Origin: Chloroflexota bacterium
GTDB taxonomy: Bacteria; Chloroflexota; Dehalococcoidia; GIF9; UBA5629
NCBI GenBank assembly: GCA_026389675.1
Contig: JAPLHJ010000017.1
Coordinates: 1 to 15,458 of the forward strand
Direction: 5' to 3'
Length of the DNA: 15,458 nucleotides
Below the pieces are notes generated by a model, which did no database searches, had not been told where the DNA came from, and saw nothing but the letters and a program-made list of their open reading frames with translations. A program made the translations under genes and the position numbers. This document shows positions 5,857 to 12,510 of this stretch, piece by piece (the first letter of the stretch is position 1; each line of letters begins with the position of its first letter).

Positions 5857-7554
5857 TTGGCAGATTATCCGTGGTTTAAACATTATGATGCGGGTGTTCC
5901 TCGCACGTTGGAGCCGTATCCCGACAAGACACTATTCGAAGACGTGGCTGATGTGGCAAAAGAGAAGCCTGGACACCGCATGATCTGGTTCAAGGGCAGG
6001 TGGATGTCTTACAAGGAAATCGACCACCTGAGCGATGTGCTCGCCGCTGGTTTGGTGTCAGTTGGTGTAAAGAAGGGTGACAGGGTAGCCATGCTCCTGC
6101 CGAATTGCCCGAATGTAGTCATCGGTCAACTCGCTATCTGGAAGGCCGGTGCCATCTCGGTACCGATCAATCCGCTTTATAGTGAAGGCGAACTGGAGTT
6201 TGCGCTCAAAGAATGCGGTGCGGAAGTGGCGATAGTGCTTACCGCGTACTATGATGTGGTGAAGAAGATACAGCCGCGCACCAACCTGCGGCTGCTTATC
6301 GCTACCAGCATCAAGGAATACCTGGCGCCATTTATGAAATTCATGTTCACCCTGCTGATGGAAAAGAAGCTAGGGCAATATCTGGATAGGGTGCAGGGTA
6401 ACGATATCTGGCTGCAGGACCTGATGAAAAAACACGCGGGTGACAGGAAACCTGATATTAAGGTAACCGGCAAGGATACCGGCCTGCTGCTCTTCAGCGG
6501 CGGCACCACCGGCACTCCCAAGGGCGTCATGCTCAGCCACGAGTCCATATTTATGAACGGGCGGCAGATACACTGCTGGTCGAAGCCTCTGGCCACAGAC
6601 TGGGCGGATACGCTCGTTCTATTGATGCCCTTCTTCCATGTGTACGGTAATGTGATACTGCTGTCCACCGCCATCGCCGGCCGCTACCCGACTGCATTGA
6701 TAGCCAACCCCCGCGAGGTGCCGGATGTGCTGGCTACCATAAAAAAGGTAAAGCCCGCCTTCTTTCCGGCTATCTCGGCAATCTTCATCGGGTTGATGAA
6801 CAGGCCGGAGGTAAAATCGGGCAAGATCGATTTCAAGACCATGAAATCCTCCGTGGCGGCGGCCGCGCCCCTTCTGCCCGAAACCAAGCGGCAGTGGGAG
6901 GCGGTCACCGGCGGCAAAATCGTTGAGGCCTACGGCCTGACTGAATCGGGCGTGCTGGCCATGGGACCTTTCCTGGGCAAATGGAAGGAAGGCGCCGTGG
7001 GCATGCCTACCCCCGATACGGTAATCAAAATTGTCGATATCGAGACCGGTAAGCAGGAGATGAAAGTTGGAGAGGCCGGCGAGATCATAGCCAGCGGGCC
7101 GCACATCATGCAGGGCTACTGGAACCATCCGGAGGCCACAGCCGAGATGCTGCGCGACGGCTGGCTGTATACGGGTGATATCGGCTACCTGGACGAGGAT
7201 GGTTACCTATTCATTACCTCGCGCAAAAAGGATCTCATCAAGCCCAGCGGCCACCAGGTCTTTCCCGTTGAAATAGAGGAGATAATCTCGCAGCACCCGG
7301 CTGTGATCGAAGTGGGCGTAGCCGGCGTGCCGGATGCCGCGCAGGGCGAGGCCGTCAAGGCCTGGGTCGTATTGAGGGCCGGGCAGCAATGCACCGTTGA
7401 AGAGATCCAGGTCTTTTGCCGCGATAAGCTGACCGCTTATAAAATACCCAAACACGTGGAGTTCCGCGATGCCCTGCCCAAGACCATGGTGGGCAAAGTG
7501 CTGCGGCGTGTGCTGCAGGAAGAGCACAAGGCGAAGGGTAAGGCCGACAAATAG
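5857..7554 (+). CDS. AMP-forming acyl-CoA synthetase (FadD-like), copy D
   Basis: This 565-residue synthetase starts at TTG 5857. It has A3 FSGGTTGTPKG from residue 213, A5 YGLTESG, A7 TGD with Asp441, A8 RKKDLIKPSGHQVFPVEIEE and A10 LPKTMVGK with Lys547. A FadD-like middle insert (YLAPFMKFMFTLLMEKKLGQ) is present, as in copies A and B. Its candidate pocket is the most divergent: MPFFHVYGNVILL replaces the FHSY/FHSF type, and residues 333-339 read VAAAAPL where the others have an SGA(A/I)PL sequence, so a normally conserved Ser-Gly pair is replaced by Ala-Ala. The protein should still adenylate a carboxylic acid, probably a different one from its neighbours. The tail EEHKAKGKADK is lysine-rich. 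It is the last gene of the array and is followed by a strong hairpin. The substrate cannot be assigned. Confidence 0.93.
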   Translation: MADYPWFKHYDAGVPRTLEPYPDKTLFEDVADVAKEKPGHRMIWFKGRWMSYKEIDHLSDVLAAGLVSVGVKKGDRVAMLLPNCPNVVIGQLAIWKAGAISVPINPLYSEGELEFALKECGAEVAIVLTAYYDVVKKIQPRTNLRLLIATSIKEYLAPFMKFMFTLLMEKKLGQYLDRVQGNDIWLQDLMKKHAGDRKPDIKVTGKDTGLLLFSGGTTGTPKGVMLSHESIFMNGRQIHCWSKPLATDWADTLVLLMPFFHVYGNVILLSTAIAGRYPTALIANPREVPDVLATIKKVKPAFFPAISAIFIGLMNRPEVKSGKIDFKTMKSSVAAAAPLLPETKRQWEAVTGGKIVEAYGLTESGVLAMGPFLGKWKEGAVGMPTPDTVIKIVDIETGKQEMKVGEAGEIIASGPHIMQGYWNHPEATAEMLRDGWLYTGDIGYLDEDGYLFITSRKKDLIKPSGHQVFPVEIEEIISQHPAVIEVGVAGVPDAAQGEAVKAWVVLRAGQQCTVEEIQVFCRDKLTAYKIPKHVEFRDALPKTMVGKVLRRVLQEEHKAKGKADK

Positions 7555-7577
7555 GTTAGCAGTTTACAGTAATGATA

Positions 7578-7614
7578 AAGGCGCGGGCGCACTCGAAAGT
7601 GCGCCCGCTGCCTT
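7578..7614 (+). terminator. Long hairpin ending the synthetase array
   Basis: GCGGGCGCACT (7583-7593) pairs perfectly with AGTGCGCCCGC (7598-7608) over a CGAA loop. The stem extends outward by AAGGC/GCCTT with one unpaired T, giving 16 pairs. It begins 23 bases after the stop codon and is followed by GATTTGT, a weak T-rich tail. This is the best terminator candidate in the window and marks the boundary between the array and the cassette. Confidence 0.65.
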
Positions 7615-7617
7615 GAT

Positions 7618-7646
7618 TTGTCATGAAACAATGGCTTTATTATACG
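7618..7646 (+). promoter_or_regulatory. Possible promoter for the aldolase-dehydratase pair
   Basis: TTGTCA (7618-7623, 5 of 6 to TTGACA) is 17 bases from TATACG (7641-7646, 4 of 6 to TATAAT), just downstream of the hairpin and about 40 bases before the ATG at 7685. An alternative -10, TATGAT at 7652-7657, lacks a well-spaced -35. A promoter is expected here from layout; the precise boxes are uncertain. Confidence 0.3.
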
Positions 7647-7684
7647 AGGGTTATGATATAAAAACGTACCGGAGGTAGCGGGCA

Positions 7685-8389
7685 ATGCCGAAACAATATA
7701 GTCATGATGATGTGTTGCTTCTTTGCGATAGGCTGGAAAAAACTTATACACCTGCTGTGGCAGATACCCTGGACGACATGGGTTTTATGCACCAGAGCAT
7801 GGAGTCAGGGTTTGTGTCTATTATCACGGATGCAGTAGTGGCCGGACCTGCTTATACCATCGAGGAGGCCCGAACCAGGAAGTCAACCAAACTTGCAGAA
7901 TACGATCCTGCTTTCGTTGCACAGGCGCTGTCAGCCGTTTTTGGGAGTATGCAGAAGGGACAAGTGATCGCGGTCAGTACCAACGGCTTCTGGGGAGCAG
8001 GCGCTTTTGGGGAGCTGATGGCTACCACCTCAAAATATGTTGGTGGGGTTAAGGCGGCGGTTGTTGATGGCCCTGTCCGCGATATCCGGCGTACTCTGGA
8101 AATCGGGTTTCCCGTCTGGGCAAGAGGAAATATACCGACCGACTCGATCGGCCGGACCGACCTGGTGGGAGTGGGCAGCCCTATCCACTGCGGTGGTGTT
8201 ACCGTTAAACCCGGTGATATCATCTTTGCCGACAGGGATGGTGTAGTTGTCATACCGGTGCAGGACGTCGACCTTGAGGAAGTCGTTGTTAAAGCGGAGG
8301 AGATCGTGGCGGCCGAGCGCAGGTCGCGCCAGGAGATACGCAACGGCATGTCCCTGCTGGATGTTTATAAGAAATACGGGAAACTGTGA
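7685..8389 (+). CDS. RraA / HMG-aldolase-like protein
   Basis: The 234-residue protein starts at ATG 7685 with GGAGG at 7671-7675. It belongs to the RraA-like superfamily, which includes class II pyruvate aldolases such as 4-hydroxy-4-methyl-2-oxoglutarate/4-carboxy-4-hydroxy-2-oxoadipate aldolase as well as the RNase E inhibitor RraA. Family motifs visible are GELM (109-112), DGPVRD (128-133) holding the Arg-Asp pair needed for aldolase activity and metal/pyruvate binding, and the late VKPGDIIFADRDGVVVIP block. At 234 residues it is longer than RNase E-regulating RraA (about 160), and it sits 12 nt ahead of an IlvD/Edd dehydratase. Both points favour an enzyme that cleaves a 2-oxo acid to pyruvate and an aldehyde, or decarboxylates oxaloacetate-type acids. 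An older name, dimethylmenaquinone methyltransferase, is a known misannotation for this family. The substrate is unknown. Confidence 0.85.
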   Translation: MPKQYSHDDVLLLCDRLEKTYTPAVADTLDDMGFMHQSMESGFVSIITDAVVAGPAYTIEEARTRKSTKLAEYDPAFVAQALSAVFGSMQKGQVIAVSTNGFWGAGAFGELMATTSKYVGGVKAAVVDGPVRDIRRTLEIGFPVWARGNIPTDSIGRTDLVGVGSPIHCGGVTVKPGDIIFADRDGVVVIPVQDVDLEEVVVKAEEIVAAERRSRQEIRNGMSLLDVYKKYGKL

Positions 8390-8401
8390 GGTAATAAAGA
8401 A

Positions 8402-10030
8402 ATGGCAAGAAAACCCGAAAGCAAAAACCTGCTGAAGCATACGGATAAGCTGTTCACGGCTATTGTAAGAAAAGCCCTGGTAGAGGCCTGCGGCGTTACA
8501 TCCGCTGACCTAGAGCAGAAGCCGTTAATCGGGATTGTGAATTCCTGGAACGAATTACTACCCGGGCATCTGCACCTGAGGGAGGTAGCCAGGTCTGTCA
8601 AAGATGGCGTGCTGATGGGTGGAGGTATTCCCCTGGAATTTAATACGGTTGCGCCCTGCGACGGTTACTCCAACGGGCTCCCGGGCATGAAGTATATACT
8701 GCCCATGCGCGATATCATCGCTGATGCTATCGAGACCATGACGCTTTCGCACTGCCTGGACGGACTGGTATTCCTGTCGGGGTGCGACAAGATAGTGCCG
8801 GCCCAGCTTATCGCGGCGGCCAGGTTGAATTTACCCTGCATTTTCGTTACCGGCGGACCCATGCTGCCTTTTGATGCGTTTGCACCCAGGGGCACGCCGC
8901 AGATAGTCTCGATGATAAGCTGCCCGGGTCCCGGCGCCTGCAGCGGGATGGGGACAGCCAACTCCATGCAGTTTCTGGTTGAGGCCATGGGGCTTTCCCT
9001 GCCCAACAGCGCGGTGACCCATGCTGTGCATCACATGAAACATATCATGGCCAAGGAGAGCGGCAAAAGGGTTGTTGAATTGGTCAACGAAAATATAAGG
9101 CCGTCGGATATCCTCACCGCTGACACTTTTCATAATGCGCTGGTAACTGTCGCCGCTGCGGGTTGCTCGACTAACACCACCATACACCTGCTGGCCCTGG
9201 CGACTGAATTGAATATCAAGCTGAGTCTGGCCGATTTTGACCGCGTGTCGCGGCAGGTTCCGCACATGCTGGGGGTATATCCATCGGGCAATTACTTCCT
9301 GCTTGACGTGTACAAAGCGGGCGGTTTACCGGCCTTATTGAACAAACTCTCTGGGCTTTTAAAATATGATGCCATGACAGTCACTGGCAAATCGCTGCGC
9401 GATAACAATAAGGCCGTCATCTGCTCGGATAACGACGTGATACGCAACCTCGATAATCCCTATCATAAGGAAGGCGGCCTGGCGATCCTGAACGGAAGCC
9501 TGGCGCCCACGGGGGCTGTGGTGAAGAGCAGCGGCGTGCCTGAAAATATGCTGGCCTTCTCAGGTCCGGCGCGCGTCTTCAACAGTGAGGAGGAGGCTAT
9601 AGAGATCGCCATGGAAAAGGGATTCAAGGCAGGCGAGGTTATCGTTATCCGCTATGAAGGCCCGAAGGGTGGTCCGGGCATGCGCGAATTGCTGACCGTA
9701 ACCGAACTGCTATTCCAGCTTGGCCTGGCGGAATCGGTGGCGCTGGTCACCGACGGGCGCTTTTCTGGCTTCAGCCGTGGCCCGGCTATCGGGCATGTTA
9801 CACCCGAGGCTTACAACGGCGGCCCGCTGGCATTGGTTAGGGAAGGCGACCTGATTAAAATAGATATCCCCAACCGCAGGCTCGACCTGGATGTGCCGAA
9901 GAAGGAACTGGACGCACGTAGAGCTGCCTGGAAGCCGCCGCAAAGGAAGCTGAGCGGACACCTCAGGAAATATGCGGCAATGGTTTCGGAAGCTGATAAA
10001 GGCTGCGTGGTAACGGTAGCTGACAACTGA
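8402..10030 (+). CDS. IlvD/Edd family dehydratase
   Basis: The 542-residue protein matches iron-sulfur dehydratases that remove water from 2,3-dihydroxy acids or aldonic acids. Landmarks are NSWNELLPGHLHLR (47-60), CDGYSNG with Cys86, GCDKIVPAQ (Cys128, Lys130), PGPGACSGM with Cys180, GCSTN near 254-258, and TDGRFSG (450-456), whose Ser455 is the expected catalytic base. Cys86, Cys128 and Cys180 are the likely cluster ligands. A Phe follows TDGRFSG where most members have Gly or Ala. The start ATG 8402 follows the upstream stop by 12 nt, and the GAGG ribosome site overlaps that TGA, implying translational coupling with the aldolase-like gene. Biosynthetic dihydroxy-acid dehydratase (ilvD) is the main alternative. 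No ilvB, ilvC, ilvE or leu gene is nearby and the partner is an aldolase-like protein, so a catabolic sugar-acid dehydratase is preferred. Confidence 0.9.
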   Translation: MARKPESKNLLKHTDKLFTAIVRKALVEACGVTSADLEQKPLIGIVNSWNELLPGHLHLREVARSVKDGVLMGGGIPLEFNTVAPCDGYSNGLPGMKYILPMRDIIADAIETMTLSHCLDGLVFLSGCDKIVPAQLIAAARLNLPCIFVTGGPMLPFDAFAPRGTPQIVSMISCPGPGACSGMGTANSMQFLVEAMGLSLPNSAVTHAVHHMKHIMAKESGKRVVELVNENIRPSDILTADTFHNALVTVAAAGCSTNTTIHLLALATELNIKLSLADFDRVSRQVPHMLGVYPSGNYFLLDVYKAGGLPALLNKLSGLLKYDAMTVTGKSLRDNNKAVICSDNDVIRNLDNPYHKEGGLAILNGSLAPTGAVVKSSGVPENMLAFSGPARVFNSEEEAIEIAMEKGFKAGEVIVIRYEGPKGGPGMRELLTVTELLFQLGLAESVALVTDGRFSGFSRGPAIGHVTPEAYNGGPLALVREGDLIKIDIPNRRLDLDVPKKELDARRAAWKPPQRKLSGHLRKYAAMVSEADKGCVVTVADN

Positions 10031-10063
10031 GTAGTTGACATAAAATGACACTACTCATAGCTT
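10028..10063 (+). promoter_or_regulatory. Inverted repeat around a perfect -35 box before the transporter gene
   Basis: TGAGTAGT (10028-10035) and ACTACTCA (10050-10057) form a perfect 8-bp inverted repeat with a 14-base centre. The centre contains TTGACA (10035-10040), an exact -35 hexamer. A poor -10, TAGCTT, lies at 10058-10063 with 17-base spacing. TGACA also occurs three times (10021, 10036, 10046). The arrangement looks like an operator over a promoter for the transporter, although the left arm includes the dehydratase stop codon and a weak terminator hairpin is possible. Confidence 0.35.
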
Positions 10064-10139
10064 ACGAAAGGTTATAGACCCAATCTGTGATATGCCGGTC
10101 ACAATAGTAATAATCCGAAGAGAGAGGTAGGTTTGCTAA

Positions 10140-11438
10140 ATGGACAACAATAAAGTCGCGACTGAACAAACGGTGACCAACGGCCAGAGGAACTATATAT
10201 TCATTCTTCTGTTCATATTGATGCTATGTGATCAGGCGGATAGAATGGTGATCTCATCGCTTTTCCCCTACATCCAGAAGGACTGGGGTATTTCCGATTT
10301 TGAGTGCGGTATGTTGATCTCAATGTTTTACTGGGCCGCCGTTATCTGCGTTTTACCTGCGTCTATTTTGGTCGACCGCTGGAGCCGTAAGAAAAGCATA
10401 GGCATCCTCTCGATCATCTGGAGCTTAGCTTCGTTTGCCGGCGCCTTCGTCCTCAATTTCAGGCAACTGCTCACCACCAGGACGATCATTGGAGTCGGTG
10501 AAGCCGGCTACGGCCCGGCCGGCGCAGCCATGCTTTCCTGGCTTTATCCCCTTGAAAAGCGGGCGCGGATCTTCGGCATCTGGAATGCAGCGCAGCCGCT
10601 GGGCATGGCGATCGGTGTGGCGCTCGGCGGTATCATAGCTGTAAACCTGGGATGGCGGCACGCCTTCGGTATAGTGGCCATACCCGGCTTGATCGCGGCT
10701 ATCCTTTTCTTCTTTGCCAAGGATTATAAATCGGTGCCGCTGGAGAAAACGGTTGCCGGTTCCGGCACTGAAGCGGCTTCCAAGTTCAGGATGAAGGCGA
10801 AGGACGTGGCAAAAGAATTCCTGGGCACGCCAACTCTGATACTCACCTACCTTGGTTTTGCAGGTGTGATCTTTGTAGTCACGGCGATATCCACCTGGCT
10901 TCCCAGCTATTTTCACCGCATAAGCGGCATGCCGCAGGACCAGGCCAGCCTGAAGGCCAGCCTGGTGCTGGTACTCTCTATGGTGGGTTTCTTTATAGGC
11001 GGGTTCCTTTCGGATATCTGGGTCAAGAAAAAACTGAATTCCCGCCCGCTCTTTGCCGCCATAACCACACTTATTTCGGCATTGCTGGTGTTCACCGCAT
11101 TCTCCTTAACCGGCGATGCGCAGTACGCGGTACTTATTATCATGGGAGTAATGGTTACCACCTTCGCGCCGGCCGGTTTGGCCGTGGTACAGGAAGTGGT
11201 ACATCCGGGTCTGCGGGGCATGTCCTATGCCATTGCAGTTCTGTGTATGAACCTGCTGGGTGGTTCACTGGGGCCCATCGTGATAGGTTCGATTTCAGAC
11301 GCTTCTAATCTTCAGACGGCCATGCTGACGCTGCCCATTTTCCTTATAGTTGCGGCAGCTTTATTCTTTGCTGCATCCTTTTTCTACGTGCGTGATTTCA
11401 ACAAAGTTGAGAAGGTGCAACTTGAAGTGGAAGCCTGA
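10140..11438 (+). CDS. Major facilitator superfamily transporter
   Basis: The 432-residue integral membrane protein has about 12 hydrophobic segments with a hydrophilic central loop around residues 193-225, the usual MFS 6+6 layout. Motifs include DQADR (31-35) at the end of the first segment, the loop motif DRWSRKK (79-85) between segments 2 and 3, and GEAGYGPAG (120-128) in segment 4. The DxADR plus GExGYxPAG combination is typical of the Spinster/anion-cation symporter-like MFS branch, which includes carriers of organic and sugar acids. ATG 10140 follows a purine-rich AGAGAGGTAGG (10121-10131). A 109-nt upstream gap with an inverted repeat suggests its own promoter. Context supports uptake of the acid or polyol handled by the flanking enzymes; the substrate itself cannot be read. 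Confidence 0.9.
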   Translation: MDNNKVATEQTVTNGQRNYIFILLFILMLCDQADRMVISSLFPYIQKDWGISDFECGMLISMFYWAAVICVLPASILVDRWSRKKSIGILSIIWSLASFAGAFVLNFRQLLTTRTIIGVGEAGYGPAGAAMLSWLYPLEKRARIFGIWNAAQPLGMAIGVALGGIIAVNLGWRHAFGIVAIPGLIAAILFFFAKDYKSVPLEKTVAGSGTEAASKFRMKAKDVAKEFLGTPTLILTYLGFAGVIFVVTAISTWLPSYFHRISGMPQDQASLKASLVLVLSMVGFFIGGFLSDIWVKKKLNSRPLFAAITTLISALLVFTAFSLTGDAQYAVLIIMGVMVTTFAPAGLAVVQEVVHPGLRGMSYAIAVLCMNLLGGSLGPIVIGSISDASNLQTAMLTLPIFLIVAAALFFAASFFYVRDFNKVEKVQLEVEA

Positions 11439-11508
11439 GACCATTTCCGGGTTATAAGGTACCGGTTTACAAATTCATAGTGTTGCATCGACGCAAAAGG
11501 AGTTGCAT

Positions 11509-12480
11509 ATGAAAATACTTATAACGGGGAGCTCGGGATACCTCGGCCGGAATATGGTCAGGGCTGCCATAGAAAGAGGGCATGAGGTTGCCGGGTTGGA
11601 TATCACCGATTCAGGAATAAGTGATGCTGCCTTCAAAGAATATAAAGGCGATGTAACGGATCTTAATACAGTTAAACAGGCCACGGCCGGTTGCCGGGCG
11701 GTATTTCACCTGGCCGCTGCACTGGCACAGTTTGAGCGGGATGAGAAGCGAATGCACGATGTGAATGTTCGCGGCACTGAGAATGCGCTGGAGGCCGCAC
11801 TGGAGAACGAGAACGGGGTAAAGAAGTTCATTTATACGTCTTCTGTGGAGGTTTATGGAATAGCTGTACCCGTTCCCTGCACAGAGGCAGCGCCCATTGC
11901 ACCGGTCTGCCAGTATGGCAGGGACAAAGTTGAAAGCGAGAATCTTTGCCGGGATTATTTAGCAAGGGGCCTGGACATTACGGTCTTCCGGCCACCCACT
12001 ATCAACGGCCCGGGTCAAAACGAGCCCTTTCTTGTCTCACAGATGGAGGGGATTTCGCTGGGAAAGGCCACACTGCTGCCCGGCGGCGGCAGTACCAGGT
12101 TGCAGATGGTAGACGTTGATGACGTTTCAAACGCATTTTTCCTTGCCCTGGAAAATCCACGGTCAAAAGGCGCGATAATGAACCTTGGCAGTGATAACGT
12201 TCCGACTTTAAAAGCTATGGCGGAAGCCCTCTATAAACATGCAGGGAAGCCGCCCAAATTCATAATTATAAATGCCGCAGTGGCGCGGGCGATAGTCGCA
12301 GTATTAGCTGCTTTGCATGTTTCTCCGATAGAACCCCAGCATCTGGAAATAGCACTGCGCGACTATGTCTTCGACAATTCGCGAGCCAAAGATGTACTGG
12401 GCTGGAAGCCGGCCAAAGACGACATTCAGTCTTCCGTTGCAGCCTACGACTACCAGATGAAGAAAAAGTCCAATTCGTAA
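11509..12480 (+). CDS. NAD(P)-dependent epimerase/dehydratase (extended SDR)
   Basis: This 323-residue Rossmann-fold protein has the extended-SDR cofactor loop GSSGYLG (7-13), the VFHLAA strand (65-70), the YTSS catalytic serine region (109-112) and the YGRDK Tyr136-Lys140 pair. These are the hallmarks of NAD-dependent sugar epimerases, dehydratases and sugar dehydrogenases. ATG 11509 is chosen because AAAGGAG (11496-11502) precedes it by 6 bases; a TTG six bases earlier would abut the ribosome site. The next gene starts 30 nt downstream. In a sugar-acid cassette it could oxidise a sugar or uronate to a lactone (as uronate dehydrogenase, an extended SDR, does) or epimerise a carbon. A nucleotide-sugar role is less likely because no glycosyltransferase or nucleotidyltransferase is nearby. 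The specific reaction is not determined. Confidence 0.9.
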   Translation: MKILITGSSGYLGRNMVRAAIERGHEVAGLDITDSGISDAAFKEYKGDVTDLNTVKQATAGCRAVFHLAAALAQFERDEKRMHDVNVRGTENALEAALENENGVKKFIYTSSVEVYGIAVPVPCTEAAPIAPVCQYGRDKVESENLCRDYLARGLDITVFRPPTINGPGQNEPFLVSQMEGISLGKATLLPGGGSTRLQMVDVDDVSNAFFLALENPRSKGAIMNLGSDNVPTLKAMAEALYKHAGKPPKFIIINAAVARAIVAVLAALHVSPIEPQHLEIALRDYVFDNSRAKDVLGWKPAKDDIQSSVAAYDYQMKKKSNS

Positions 12481-12510
12481 CAGGATTTATAGCAGAGGAG
12501 GTTAATATCC

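Noticed and set aside
5783..5983. 66-codon + strand frame starting in the palindromic repeat
   Set aside because: It runs out of frame into copy D and its residues resemble no family; the overlap with a well-supported start rules it out.
1..7554. Array as an assembly artefact
   Set aside because: Copies differ at many dispersed positions, in length and in intergenic sequence, so simple duplication of reads does not explain them.
7685..8389. Regulator of RNase E (RraA) or a menaquinone methyltransferase
   Set aside because: It is too long for RNase E-binding RraA and sits with a dehydratase; the methyltransferase name is a historical misannotation with no methyltransferase motif here.
8402..10030. 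Branched-chain amino-acid biosynthesis gene ilvD
   Set aside because: Not excluded, but no ilv or leu gene is adjacent, and the tightly coupled partner is aldolase-like, so no gene symbol was assigned.
11503..11508. TTG 11503 as the SDR start
   Set aside because: It directly abuts the AAAGGAG ribosome site; ATG 11509 has a 6-base spacer and starts the usual MKILITG strand.
11439..11508. Promoter or operator before the SDR gene
   Set aside because: The 70-base gap shows a repeated TTGCAT and a small GGTACC palindrome, but no -35/-10 pair or convincing inverted repeat.
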